From: Herbaspirillum sp. AP02
GTDB lineage: Bacteria > Pseudomonadota > Gammaproteobacteria > Burkholderiales > Burkholderiaceae_D
Length of the DNA: 64,000 bases
Assembly (NCBI RefSeq): GCF_015767275.1
Contig: NZ_JADWMY010000016.1
Coordinates: 1-64,000, forward strand
Direction of reading: 5' to 3'
Part shown: in pieces, positions 27,717 through 35,886 of the stretch
Layout of the letters: every line of letters starts with the position of its first letter
Numbering within the stretch: position 1 is the first letter of the stretch
The notes under the pieces: generated by a model
The model's database searches: none
What the model was told of the DNA's origin: nothing
The model's input: only the letters and a program-made list of their open reading frames with translations
Made by a program: the position numbers and the translations under genes

Positions 27717-28697
27717 ATGAACAAGAAAATCGGAATTGCTGTTTTACTAATATTGTTGTTGGCGGCACCGTTCGGCATCTACCCGGTGTTCCTGATGAAG
27801 ATGCTGTGCTTCGCACTCTTCGCCTGCGCTTTCAACCTGCTGATCGGCTACACCGGCCTGTTGTCCTTCGGTCACGCCGCGTTCTTCGGCTGGGCCGGCT
27901 ACCTGTGCGGCCAGGCGCTGAAGGTGTGGGGACTGCCGACCGAGCTGGGTTTGATCATCGGTACCCTGACGGGCGCCCTGATCGGCCTGGTGATGGGTTT
28001 GCTGGCGATCCGCCGGCAGGGCATCTACTTCACCATGATCACCCTGGCGCTGGCGCAGATGCTGTTCTTCGTGGCCTTGCAGATGCCGTTCACCGGTGGC
28101 GAGGATGGCTTGCAGGGCGTGCCGCGTGGCAAGTTGCTGGGCTTCCTGAGCCTGGAGAGCGACATGACCCTGTACTACGTGGTGCTGGCCATCGCGGTGG
28201 CGGGCTTCGCCCTGATCGTGCGTACCATCCATTCGCCCTTCGGCCAGGTGCTTAAGGCGATCAAGGAGAACGAGCCCCGCGCCATCTCGCTGGGCTATGA
28301 CGTGGCCCGCTACAAGCTGCTGGCCTTCGTGCTGTCGGCCGGCCTGGCGGGCCTGGCCGGTGCCACCAAGACCTTGGTGTTGGGCTTCGAAACCCTGACC
28401 GACGTGCACTGGAGCATGTCCGGCCTGGTGGTGCTGATGACCCTCGTAGGCGGTCTGGGCACCATCCTCGGTCCCATCGTCGGTGCGGTCATCATCATCA
28501 TGCTGGAGAACAAGCTGGGTGACATCGGCAGCTGGCTGGCCAATGCCACCAGCATCGACTGGTTCAACACCCTGGGAGATTCGGTGACCATCGTGACCGG
28601 CTTCATCTTCATCGTTTGCGTGCTGGCCTTCCGCAAGGGCATCGTCGGGGAAATCCAGGCGCTGTTCGGGAAAGGGCAGGCCAAGAGTTCGCACTAG
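27717..28697 (+). CDS. Branched-chain-amino-acid-type ABC permease (LivM-like)
   Basis: A 326-aa polytopic protein starting MNKKIGIAVLLILLLAAPFG 12 bp after the LivH-like stop with GGAGACCGGC before the ATG. It has IGYTGLLSFGHAAFFGWAGY and KENEPRAISLGYDVARYK (the EAA-like loop for ATPase contact). It is the last gene of the unit and is followed by a terminator. Confidence 0.92.
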   Translation: MNKKIGIAVLLILLLAAPFGIYPVFLMKMLCFALFACAFNLLIGYTGLLSFGHAAFFGWAGYLCGQALKVWGLPTELGLIIGTLTGALIGLVMGLLAIRRQGIYFTMITLALAQMLFFVALQMPFTGGEDGLQGVPRGKLLGFLSLESDMTLYYVVLAIAVAGFALIVRTIHSPFGQVLKAIKENEPRAISLGYDVARYKLLAFVLSAGLAGLAGATKTLVLGFETLTDVHWSMSGLVVLMTLVGGLGTILGPIVGAVIIIMLENKLGDIGSWLANATSIDWFNTLGDSVTIVTGFIFIVCVLAFRKGIVGEIQALFGKGQAKSSH

Positions 28698-28744
28698 CAC
28701 ACCGTTCGACAGAGCGCGGGTCACCCACCACGGTGATCCGCTTG

Positions 28745-28790
28745 CCGCCGGCGAGTCACCGACCAGGTGATTTCCCGGCGGTAATTTTTT
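28745..28790 (+). terminator. Terminator of the mmsA-ABC operon
   Basis: CCGCCGG (28745-28751) pairs with CCGGCGG (28775-28781), with inner TCACC/GGTGA pairs, followed by TAATTTTTT. It lies about 50 bases after the LivM-like stop. Confidence 0.8.
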
Positions 28791-29069
28791 GTCCACAGGC
28801 TTTTCTTTGTGCTTTGCCGGGCATAACAGATCGTGGATGTTCCGGAACAGGGATAGGCAGGCTCCATCTGTTGCTGATGCTGCCGGTGGCAGGGCGGTAG
28901 AATGTGGGCCGGTCGGAGAGGGCGATCAGCAGCACTCGCCCGGTTTCCCATTTCTCCGATTCTCCACATCACCTATCCGCGCCCTATCTTATGCACAGCC
29001 TTGCATCGTTCCCGTCGTTCCCATCATCACCCCTTGCCGGTCCGGTCCGTTTCGTCATGGAGGTGACGC
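28791..29069. other. Intergenic region before the TSUP gene
   Basis: Together with the terminator it fills 372 bases between the LivM-like gene and the exporter. It contains one TTATGCACA (28989-28997), a match to the loose DnaA-box consensus, probably by chance. No ORF is credible. Confidence 0.4.
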
Positions 29070-29831
29070 ATGCTTGATTACTTCATCCTGTGCGGCGCCG
29101 CGTTCGTTGCCGGTCTGATCGATGCAGTGGTGGGCGGGGGAGGGCTGGTGCTGGTGCCGACCTTGTTCTCGGTCTTTCCCAATACCGCACCGGCCACGCT
29201 GCTGGGTACCAACAAGGTGGCGGGCGTGATGGGGACCAGCGCTGCCGCCATCAATTTCGCGCGCAAGGTGGCCGTACGCTGGAGTACCGTGACGCCGGCC
29301 GCCATGGCCGCATTTGCGTTTTCCTTCTTCGGTGCGTATGTGGTCACCCATATCCCGACCGATCTGATCCGCAAGGCCTTGCCCTTCGTATTGATCGCGG
29401 TTGCGCTCTACACGCTGAAGAAAAAGGATTTCGGTACCACGCATGCCCCCACCCTGACCGGCAGACGGGAGATGATCTACGCCGCCCTGATCGGTGGTGC
29501 GGTCGGCTTCTACGATGGGGTATTCGGCCCAGGTACGGGAAGCTTCCTGGTCTTCCTGTTCGTACGGGTGTTCAGCTATGACTTCCTGTCGGCCTCGGCG
29601 GTCTCCAAGTTCGTCAACATCGCGACCAATCTCGCGGCCTTGTGCTGGTTCGGGTATAGCGGCCATGTGATCTGGCAGCTGGGTCTGCTGATGGCGGTAT
29701 TCAATATCGGGGGTTCGCTGGTGGGTACCCGACTGGCGATGAAACATGGCAGCGTCTTTGTGCGCAAGTTGTTCTTGATCGTGGTCGGGGCGTTGATCCT
29801 GAAGTCCGGGTACGATGCGTTTCTTCGTTAG
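29070..29831 (+). CDS. TSUP (TauE/SafE) family membrane transporter
   Basis: This 253-aa protein has about eight membrane spans and the TSUP repeats VAGLIDAVVGGGGLVLVP and GGAVGFYDGVFGPGTGSFLV. Family members export sulfite, sulfoacetate or related anions. GGAGGT precedes ATG 29070. It is a single gene with its own terminator and no sulfur genes nearby, so the substrate is open. Confidence 0.9.
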   Translation: MLDYFILCGAAFVAGLIDAVVGGGGLVLVPTLFSVFPNTAPATLLGTNKVAGVMGTSAAAINFARKVAVRWSTVTPAAMAAFAFSFFGAYVVTHIPTDLIRKALPFVLIAVALYTLKKKDFGTTHAPTLTGRREMIYAALIGGAVGFYDGVFGPGTGSFLVFLFVRVFSYDFLSASAVSKFVNIATNLAALCWFGYSGHVIWQLGLLMAVFNIGGSLVGTRLAMKHGSVFVRKLFLIVVGALILKSGYDAFLR

Positions 29832-29844
29832 AAAACATGTTTGA

Positions 29845-29860
29845 TGTTTCACGTGAAACA
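29845..29860. promoter_or_regulatory. parS: parS site, perfect
   Basis: TGTTTCACGTGAAACA, the exact 16-bp palindrome bound by chromosomal ParB. It lies 5 kb before parB and about 11 kb from the oriC candidate, as expected for an origin-proximal centromere. Confidence 0.95.
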
Positions 29861-29879
29861 GCGTGAGTGAAGTTGAAGA

Positions 29880-29901
29880 CGGAGCCAAGGGCTCCGTTTT
29901 T
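29880..29901 (+). terminator. TSUP gene terminator
   Basis: CGGAGCC / GGCTCCG with a 3-nt loop and TTTTTATTT, 48 bases after the stop and between the two parS sites. Confidence 0.85.
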
Positions 29902-29945
29902 ATTTGCTCGTTGTATTTCACTCAAGCGCAAAGATATCCACCCGA

Positions 29946-29961
29946 TGTTCCACGTGAAACA
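29946..29961. promoter_or_regulatory. parS: parS site, one mismatch
   Basis: TGTTCCACGTGAAACA differs from the consensus in one base of the left arm. It is 101 bp from the perfect site. Confidence 0.85.
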
Positions 29962-30133
29962 GTGCCGACCATGTTTCATCGATCAGCTATGTCTATCGGA
30001 AGTTGCCGGCGATAGCGTTCAGCAGGGCAGGGAAGTGCGGTAAACCAACAGCGTGGGACCTACCTCCCGACCCGTCCGGATAAAAGGTCTTATAATCTCG
30101 CCTCTGTTCTCACCTCACCACGAGGCCCGCATC

Positions 30134-32062
30134 ATGCTATTCCCCACACAATTTGACGTCATCGTCGTTGGCGGCGGTCACGCCGGCACCGAGGCTGCAC
30201 TGGCCGCAGCACGCATGGGCCAGAAAACCCTGCTCTTGACGCATAACATCGAGACCCTGGGCCAGATGTCCTGCAATCCCTCCATCGGCGGGATTGGCAA
30301 GGGCCACCTGGTCAAGGAAGTCGATGCGATGGGGGGGGCGATGGCCATCGCCACCGACGAGGCGGGCATCCAGTTCCGCATCCTGAATTCCTCCAAGGGC
30401 CCGGCGGTGCGCGCCACGCGTGCCCAGGCCGACCGCATCCTGTACAAGGCGGCGATCCGCTCCCGTCTGGAAAATCAGCCCAACCTGTGGCTGTTCCAGC
30501 AGGCGGTGGATGATCTGATGCTGGAAGGCGACCGCGTCATCGGTGCCGTGACTCAGGCCGGCATCCGTTTCGCAGGCCACGCAGTGGTATTAACCGCGGG
30601 TACCTTCCTCGACGGGAAAATTCACGTAGGACTGAACAATTATTCCGGCGGTCGTGCCGGTGATCCGCCTGCAGTCTCGCTTTCCGCCCGACTGAAGGAA
30701 TTGAAGCTGCCACAAGGCCGTTTGAAAACCGGTACGCCGCCGCGTATCGATGGTCGCAGCATCAACCTGGCCATCCTGGAAGAGCAGCCGGGTGATCTCG
30801 ATCCGGTACCGGTGTTCTCCGTCATGGGCAACGCTGCCATGCATCCGCGCCAGATGCCGTGCTGGATCACCCATACCAATAGCCGCACCCACGACATCAT
30901 CCGTGGCGGCCTGGATCGCAGCCCCATGTACACCGGCGTCATCGAAGGCGTGGGCCCGCGTTATTGCCCCTCCATCGAAGACAAGATCCACCGCTTCGCC
31001 AGCAAGGATTCGCACCAGATCTACCTGGAGCCCGAGGGCCTGACCACCCACGAGTTCTACCCCAATGGCATCTCCACCAGCCTGCCATTCGACGTGCAGC
31101 TGGAACTGGTGCGCTCGATGAAGGGCATGGAAAACGCCCACATCCTGCGCCCCGGCTATGCCATCGAATACGACTACTACGACCCGCGTGGCCTGAAGTC
31201 CTCGCTGGAAACCCGTCAGGTGCAGGGCCTGTTCTTCGCCGGTCAGATCAACGGCACCACCGGTTACGAAGAAGCCGCCGCCCAGGGCATGCTGGCCGGC
31301 ATCAATGCCGCCTTGCAGACCCAGGGCCGGGATGCCTGGACCCCGCGCCGCGATGAAGCCTATCTGGGCGTGCTGGTCGACGACCTGGTCACCCAGGGCG
31401 TGCAGGAGCCGTACCGCATGTTCACCAGCCGGGCCGAATACCGTCTTTCGCTGCGCGAAGACAATGCCGACCTGCGCCTGACCGAAATCGGCCGCGAACT
31501 GGGTTGCGTAGGTGATGCGCAATGGGAAGCCTTCGAACGCAAGCGCGAAGCCGTTTCACGTGAAATGGAACGCCTCAAGTCCACCTGGGTGAATCCGCGC
31601 ATCCTCGCCGCCGCCGAAGCCGAACGCGTGCTGGGCAAGGCCATCGAACGCGAATACAACCTGCTGGACCTGCTGCGCCGTCCCAACGTCAACTATGACA
31701 GCCTGATGAGCCTGACCGGCAGTGAAGGCCAGCCCCTGGCCGGCCCCGGCATCGAAGAGGGACCGGTGCGCGAGCAGGTCGAGATCCAGGTCAAGTACGC
31801 CGGCTACATCGCCCGCCAGGCGCACGAGATCAGCCGCCAGGACCACAACGAAAACCTGAAGCTGCCCGCCGATCTGGACTACATGGACGTCAAGGCACTG
31901 TCCATCGAAGTGCGCCAGAAGTTGAACAAGCATCGCCCCGAGACCCTGGGCCAGGCCTCACGCATTTCCGGCGTGACCCCGGCGGCGCTGTCGCTGCTGC
32001 TGGTACACCTGAAGAAGGGTGGCCTGAAGCAGTTGACCGCCAGCGACAACCAGGCCGCCTGA
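30134..32062 (+). CDS. mnmG: tRNA uridine-5-carboxymethylaminomethyl modification enzyme MnmG (GidA)
   Basis: This 642-aa FAD protein starts [20 protein letters not shown] (ATG 30134; an upstream frame start at 30053 lies in the promoter zone). With MnmE it installs the cmnm5 group on wobble U34. The motifs [35 protein letters not shown] and [17 protein letters not shown] are present. It heads mnmG-rsmG-lipocalin-lysE-parA-parB on the rightward leading strand. A parS-like site lies inside its coding sequence at 31552. Confidence 0.97.
   Translation: MLFPTQFDVIVVGGGHAGTEAALAAARMGQKTLLLTHNIETLGQMSCNPSIGGIGKGHLVKEVDAMGGAMAIATDEAGIQFRILNSSKGPAVRATRAQADRILYKAAIRSRLENQPNLWLFQQAVDDLMLEGDRVIGAVTQAGIRFAGHAVVLTAGTFLDGKIHVGLNNYSGGRAGDPPAVSLSARLKELKLPQGRLKTGTPPRIDGRSINLAILEEQPGDLDPVPVFSVMGNAAMHPRQMPCWITHTNSRTHDIIRGGLDRSPMYTGVIEGVGPRYCPSIEDKIHRFASKDSHQIYLEPEGLTTHEFYPNGISTSLPFDVQLELVRSMKGMENAHILRPGYAIEYDYYDPRGLKSSLETRQVQGLFFAGQINGTTGYEEAAAQGMLAGINAALQTQGRDAWTPRRDEAYLGVLVDDLVTQGVQEPYRMFTSRAEYRLSLREDNADLRLTEIGRELGCVGDAQWEAFERKREAVSREMERLKSTWVNPRILAAAEAERVLGKAIEREYNLLDLLRRPNVNYDSLMSLTGSEGQPLAGPGIEEGPVREQVEIQVKYAGYIARQAHEISRQDHNENLKLPADLDYMDVKALSIEVRQKLNKHRPETLGQASRISGVTPAALSLLLVHLKKGGLKQLTASDNQAA
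31552..31567. promoter_or_regulatory. parS: parS-like site inside mnmG
   Basis: CGTTTCACGTGAAATG keeps the central 13 bases GTTTCACGTGAAA of the ParB site and encodes part of the protein (AVSREMER). Intragenic parS sites are common near origins. Confidence 0.6.
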
Positions 32063-32129
32063 GGCTGCGCAAAGCTTCACATTACTGCCCACGGCACCAC
32101 CGACCCAGATCAATACCAAGGCAACACGG

Positions 32130-32792
32130 ATGAGCAACACTGCAGACCTGTCCTCACTGACCCGCACCCTGAACGAGGGGGCCCTGGCCCTCGGGCTCAC
32201 GCTCTCGGAGGCGCAGATCGCCAGGTTGATGGCCTACCAGGCCCTGCTGGCGAAGTGGAACAAGGTCTACAACCTGACCGCCTTGCGTGATCCGGCCCAG
32301 ATGGTGTCGCATCACCTGCTCGATTCGCTGTCGGCCGTGTCCGCCTTTGCCGGCGCGCAGCGCGTGCTGGATGTGGGCGCCGGTGGTGGGCTGCCGGGCA
32401 TCGTGCTGGCGATCTGGGCCGCCGAGGCCGAGCCGCAGATGAAGATCACCCTGGTCGATACGGTCCAGAAGAAAACCGCCTTCCTGAATCAGGTCAAGGC
32501 GCAATTGCAACTGGGCAATGTGACGGTCCTCCATGCCCGCGTCGAGCAGTTGCCAGTCGAGCAACAATACGATGTCATCACTTCCCGCGCCTTTGCGGAA
32601 CTGAAGGACTTCGTCACATGGTCGAACCACCTCTTGCAACAAGGTGGCAAGTACATCGCCCTCAAGGGTGTGCTGCCGCAAGAGGAAATCGACCGGTTGC
32701 CGGCGGGGTGGACGGTGCAGCAAGTGCAGCCCCTGCAGGTGCCGGGCCTGGATGCCGAACGGCATCTCATCTTCATGGAAAGAGCGACCTGA
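32130..32792 (+). CDS. rsmG: 16S rRNA (guanine527-N7)-methyltransferase RsmG (GidB)
   Basis: A 220-aa SAM-dependent methyltransferase with VLDVGAGGGLPGIVLAI, LVDTVQKKTAFL and the N-terminal LLAKWNKVYNLTA, the standard RsmG order and length. It modifies G527 of 16S rRNA. It follows mnmG by 67 bp, and its stop overlaps the next start as TGATG, so translation is coupled. Confidence 0.96.
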   Translation: MSNTADLSSLTRTLNEGALALGLTLSEAQIARLMAYQALLAKWNKVYNLTALRDPAQMVSHHLLDSLSAVSAFAGAQRVLDVGAGGGLPGIVLAIWAAEAEPQMKITLVDTVQKKTAFLNQVKAQLQLGNVTVLHARVEQLPVEQQYDVITSRAFAELKDFVTWSNHLLQQGGKYIALKGVLPQEEIDRLPAGWTVQQVQPLQVPGLDAERHLIFMERAT

Positions 32793-33337
32793 TGAACAAA
32801 CTCAAACAGGCCCTGGTGGCGACCATGGTCTCGATGGCGGCCTATGGCGTCATCGCCACCGCCAGCGCCCAGGAAGTCAAGACCGTGCCCTCCGTGGACC
32901 TGAAGCGCTATGCGGGCAAGTGGTACGAAATCGCCAAGATTCCCAACAGTTTCCAGAAAAAATGCGTCTCCGGCACCAGCGCCGAGTATGCTGCCCGTGA
33001 CGATGGCATGATCGACGTCACCAACCGCTGCAAGACCGCCGACGGCACGGATGAAGCCAAAGGCGTGGCGCGGGTGGTCCCGGGCAGCAACAACAGCAAG
33101 CTGGAAGTGCGCTTTGCGCCGGCCTGGCTGTCGTGGGTGCCGATGGTCTGGGGCGACTACTGGATCATGGACCTGGACGAGCACTACACGCTGGCCACCG
33201 TCGGCAGCCCGTCGCGCGAATACCTGTGGATACTCTCGCGCACGCCGACCATCAGCGACGAGCAATACGAGAACGCACTCAACAACGCCACCAAGCAGGG
33301 TTTCGATACCGCGCGGGTGGTCAAGAGCAAGCCGTAA
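32792..33337 (+). CDS. Lipocalin family protein (Blc-like)
   Basis: A 181-aa exported protein: signal peptide MNKLKQALVATMVSMAAYGV then cleavage near ASAQ, the lipocalin motif KRYAGKWYEIAKIPN, and the Blc-type stretch VWGDYWIMDLDEHYTLATVG. Bacterial lipocalins bind lipids. The usual Blc lipobox Cys is absent, so the protein is likely soluble in the periplasm. The start ATG overlaps the rsmG stop by one base. Confidence 0.92.
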   Translation: MNKLKQALVATMVSMAAYGVIATASAQEVKTVPSVDLKRYAGKWYEIAKIPNSFQKKCVSGTSAEYAARDDGMIDVTNRCKTADGTDEAKGVARVVPGSNNSKLEVRFAPAWLSWVPMVWGDYWIMDLDEHYTLATVGSPSREYLWILSRTPTISDEQYENALNNATKQGFDTARVVKSKP

Positions 33338-33360
33338 ATACGGCACCTGACATCAGGCCG

Positions 33361-33386
33361 GCGGCCCGGGCAGCAACCCGGGCCGC
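33361..33386 (+). other. GC-rich hairpin between the lipocalin and LysE genes
   Basis: A perfect 10-bp inverted repeat GCGGCCCGGG / CCCGGGCCGC with a 6-nt loop and no T run. It may stabilise mRNA or slow read-through but is not a classical terminator. Confidence 0.5.
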
Positions 33387-33407
33387 TCACATTCAAGGAG
33401 ACCCACC

Positions 33408-34040
33408 ATGCAGGCGATCTTTCATTCCCTCGGCATCACCGATATCTGGCAACTGGTTGCCGCCACCATGGTGTTCCTGCTGCTGCCCGGCCCCGGCACC
33501 TTCTGCGTGCTGACCTGCGCCGCCAAGGGGGGATTGCGCGGTGGCTTCATGGCGCAGGCGGGTCTGATGCTGGGTGACATCGTGCTCATGTTCCTGGCTG
33601 CAGCCGGCGTGGCGGCACTGCTGCATGCCAACCCCTTGCTGTTCCACGGCCTGCAGTACCTGGGTGCAGCCTACCTGGCCTACCTCGGCGGGCGTCTTTT
33701 GTTTGCAAGAGGCGAGGGCGGTGGTACAGTCGTACCCTTTTCCAACGCCGCAGAATTCCGGCGCGGCTTTCTGGTGACCTTGTTCAACCCGAAAGCCATC
33801 GTGTTTTACATGGCGTTCTTCCCGCTGTTTCTGGACCCCGCCACGCAACAGGGCTCGCTCACCTTCTTCACGATGGGCGCCGTGATCAGTACCTGCACCT
33901 TCTTCTATGGCAGTTTCCTGATCTTCGTCGGCAATGCCGCCGCCCGTCGCATGGCCCGCAATCGCACCATCGCCAAGCTGGCCTCGCGTGCGGCAGGGGT
34001 CTTCCTGATCGGTTTCGGCATCAAGTTGACCACGCAATAA
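33408..34040 (+). CDS. LysE/RhtB-family exporter
   Basis: A 210-aa membrane protein with six hydrophobic segments and the family marks LLPGPGTFCVLTCAAKGG and FNPKAIVFYMAFFPLF. LysE/RhtB proteins export amino acids or homoserine lactones. AAGGAGACC precedes ATG 33408. It is in line with the mnmG operon but its role in partitioning is unlikely. Confidence 0.92.
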   Translation: MQAIFHSLGITDIWQLVAATMVFLLLPGPGTFCVLTCAAKGGLRGGFMAQAGLMLGDIVLMFLAAAGVAALLHANPLLFHGLQYLGAAYLAYLGGRLLFARGEGGGTVVPFSNAAEFRRGFLVTLFNPKAIVFYMAFFPLFLDPATQQGSLTFFTMGAVISTCTFFYGSFLIFVGNAAARRMARNRTIAKLASRAAGVFLIGFGIKLTTQ

Positions 34041-34058
34041 CGCTCACATAAAAAAGAT

Positions 34059-34829
34059 ATGGCAAAAATATTTTGTGTCGCCAACCAGAAAGGTGGCGTA
34101 GGCAAGACCACCACCGCGGTCAACCTGGCCGCCGGTCTGGCGCAACTGAACCAGCGCGTGCTGCTGGTCGACCTCGACCCGCAGGGCAATGCCACCATGG
34201 GGGCCGGCATCAACAAGGCCACGCTGGAAGGCTCGATCTATGAGGTGCTGCTGGGCATGTCCGACATCCCCAGCGTGCGCAAGCGTTCCGAGGCCGGCGG
34301 TTTCGACGTGCTGCCGGCCAATCGTGAGCTGGCCGGCGCCGAAGTCGAGATGGTCGAACTGGAACAGCGCGAAGCACGCCTGAAGAATGCCTTCGTCCAG
34401 GTGGCGGAGGACTACGACTTCATCCTCATCGACTGCCCGCCGGCGCTGTCCATGCTGACCCTGAACGGCCTGTGTTCGGCGCATGGCGTGATCATCCCGA
34501 TGCAGTGCGAATACTACGCACTCGAAGGCCTGTCGGATCTGGTCAACACCATCAAGAAGGTGCATGCCAAGCTGAATCCGGAACTGAAGGTGATCGGTCT
34601 GCTGCGGGTGATGTTCGACCCGCGCATGACGCTGTCGCAACAGGTATCGGACCAGCTGGAGCAACACTTCGGTGACAAGGTCTTCAAGACCGTCATCCCG
34701 CGCAACGTGCGACTGGCCGAAGCGCCGTCGTATGGCTTGCCGGGTGTCACCTTCGATCCATCCTCCAAGGGTGCGCAGGCCTATATCGCGTTCGGCGCGG
34801 AAATGGTCGAGCGCATCAAGACGCTGTAA
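34059..34829 (+). CDS. parA: Chromosome partitioning ATPase ParA (Soj)
   Basis: A 256-aa deviant Walker ATPase: MAKIFCVANQKGGVGKTTTA gives KGGVGKTT with the signature lysine, then VDLDPQGN and DCPPALSML. ParA forms a gradient on the nucleoid that moves ParB-parS complexes. It lacks the N-terminal HTH of plasmid ParA, which marks the chromosomal type. It lies 29 bp before parB. Confidence 0.97.
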   Translation: MAKIFCVANQKGGVGKTTTAVNLAAGLAQLNQRVLLVDLDPQGNATMGAGINKATLEGSIYEVLLGMSDIPSVRKRSEAGGFDVLPANRELAGAEVEMVELEQREARLKNAFVQVAEDYDFILIDCPPALSMLTLNGLCSAHGVIIPMQCEYYALEGLSDLVNTIKKVHAKLNPELKVIGLLRVMFDPRMTLSQQVSDQLEQHFGDKVFKTVIPRNVRLAEAPSYGLPGVTFDPSSKGAQAYIAFGAEMVERIKTL

Positions 34830-34857
34830 TCAGGCATCGTTTTCATCAGGCAATCGC

Positions 34858-35766
34858 ATGGCAACTCTACCGAAAAAATCCAAGGGACTGGGACGCGGAC
34901 TGGACGCACTCCTGGGTGGCTCCTCCGACATCACCGAAGAAGCGCAAGCGGCCAAGGCCGGCCTGCCCAGCGTGATGGCCGTCACCGAGCTGCAGGCCGG
35001 CAAGTACCAGCCGCGCACCCGCATGGACGAGGGCGCGCTCAATGAGCTGGCCGCCTCCATCAAGGAACAGGGCCTGCTGCAACCCATCCTGATCCGCGCC
35101 ATCGGCCAGAAGAACGGCCGTGACGTCTACGAGATCATCGCCGGCGAGCGCCGCTTCCGCGCCGCCAAGATCGCCGGCCTGACCGAAGTGCCGGTGCTGG
35201 TCAAGAACGTGGACGACCAGACCACCGCCGCCATGGCGCTGATCGAAAACATGCAGCGCGAGGACCTCAATCCCCTGGAAGAAGCCCAGGGCATCCATCG
35301 CCTGATCACCGATTTCGCCTTCACCCACGAGCAGGCAGCGCTGGCCGTGGGCCGCTCGCGCAGTGCGGTATCCAACCTGCTGCGCCTGCTGAACCTGGCC
35401 AAGCCGGTGCAGACCATGCTCATGGCCGGCGACATCGACATGGGCCATGCCCGTGCGCTGCTGGCGGTGGATTCGGCGACCCAGATCCAGCTGGCCAACC
35501 AGATCGTGGCCAAGCGCATGTCGGTGCGCGACGCCGAAAAGCTGGTCACCCGCGCCTCCGCCGAGCAGGCCGCCAAGCCACGCGAAGCCCGCGACAAGTC
35601 GCGTGACATCACCCGCCTGGAAGAAGAACTCTCCGACCTCCTGGCGACCCAGGTCAGCATCAAGACCGGCGCCCGCAACAAGGGCCAGCTGATCATCACC
35701 TTCAACGACCTCGATGCCCTGGATGGCGTCATCGCCCGCTTGCGCGGCGAATCGGTGGAGAGCTGA
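34858..35766 (+). CDS. parB: Chromosome partitioning protein ParB (Spo0J)
   Basis: A 302-aa protein starting MATLPKKSKGLGRGLDALLG (ParA-interaction peptide). Then come the CTP-binding/ParB core (YQPRTRMDEGALNELAASIK, GERRFRAAK, ENMQREDLNPLEEA) and the HTH that reads parS (LAVGRSRSAVSNLLRLL). It spreads from the parS sites at 29.8-31.6 kb. The ORF track-type extension upstream into parA is not used, since ATG 34858 fits the family start. Confidence 0.97.
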   Translation: MATLPKKSKGLGRGLDALLGGSSDITEEAQAAKAGLPSVMAVTELQAGKYQPRTRMDEGALNELAASIKEQGLLQPILIRAIGQKNGRDVYEIIAGERRFRAAKIAGLTEVPVLVKNVDDQTTAAMALIENMQREDLNPLEEAQGIHRLITDFAFTHEQAALAVGRSRSAVSNLLRLLNLAKPVQTMLMAGDIDMGHARALLAVDSATQIQLANQIVAKRMSVRDAEKLVTRASAEQAAKPREARDKSRDITRLEEELSDLLATQVSIKTGARNKGQLIITFNDLDALDGVIARLRGESVES

Positions 35767-35810
35767 TCGCCGGTTTGCGCATCGCGTGATGCAAGGCGCG
35801 ACGCCGCAAA

Positions 35811-35848
35811 AAAATGGGCTGCAAGTGATGTCACTTGCAGCCCATTTT
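35811..35848. terminator. Bidirectional terminator between parB and opgG
   Basis: AAAATGGGCTGCAAGTGA / TCACTTGCAGCCCATTTT, an 18-bp perfect stem with a 2-nt loop and T-rich tails on both strands, ends both convergent genes. Confidence 0.92.
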
Positions 35849-35886
35849 TATTGATATAAATAATTTACTGTTTCAGCGCCTCGGGA

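Larger units (their letters stand above)
29832..30133. promoter_or_regulatory. parS-bearing region upstream of mnmG
   Basis: About 300 bases between the TSUP gene and mnmG with two parS-like sites, the TSUP terminator and probably the mnmG promoter near 30060-30110 (TATAATCTCG at 30090). Confidence 0.6.

Noticed and set aside
28989..28997. TTATGCACA as a further origin DnaA box (also at 59151)
   Set aside because: Single loose-consensus matches without neighbours are expected by chance in 64 kb.
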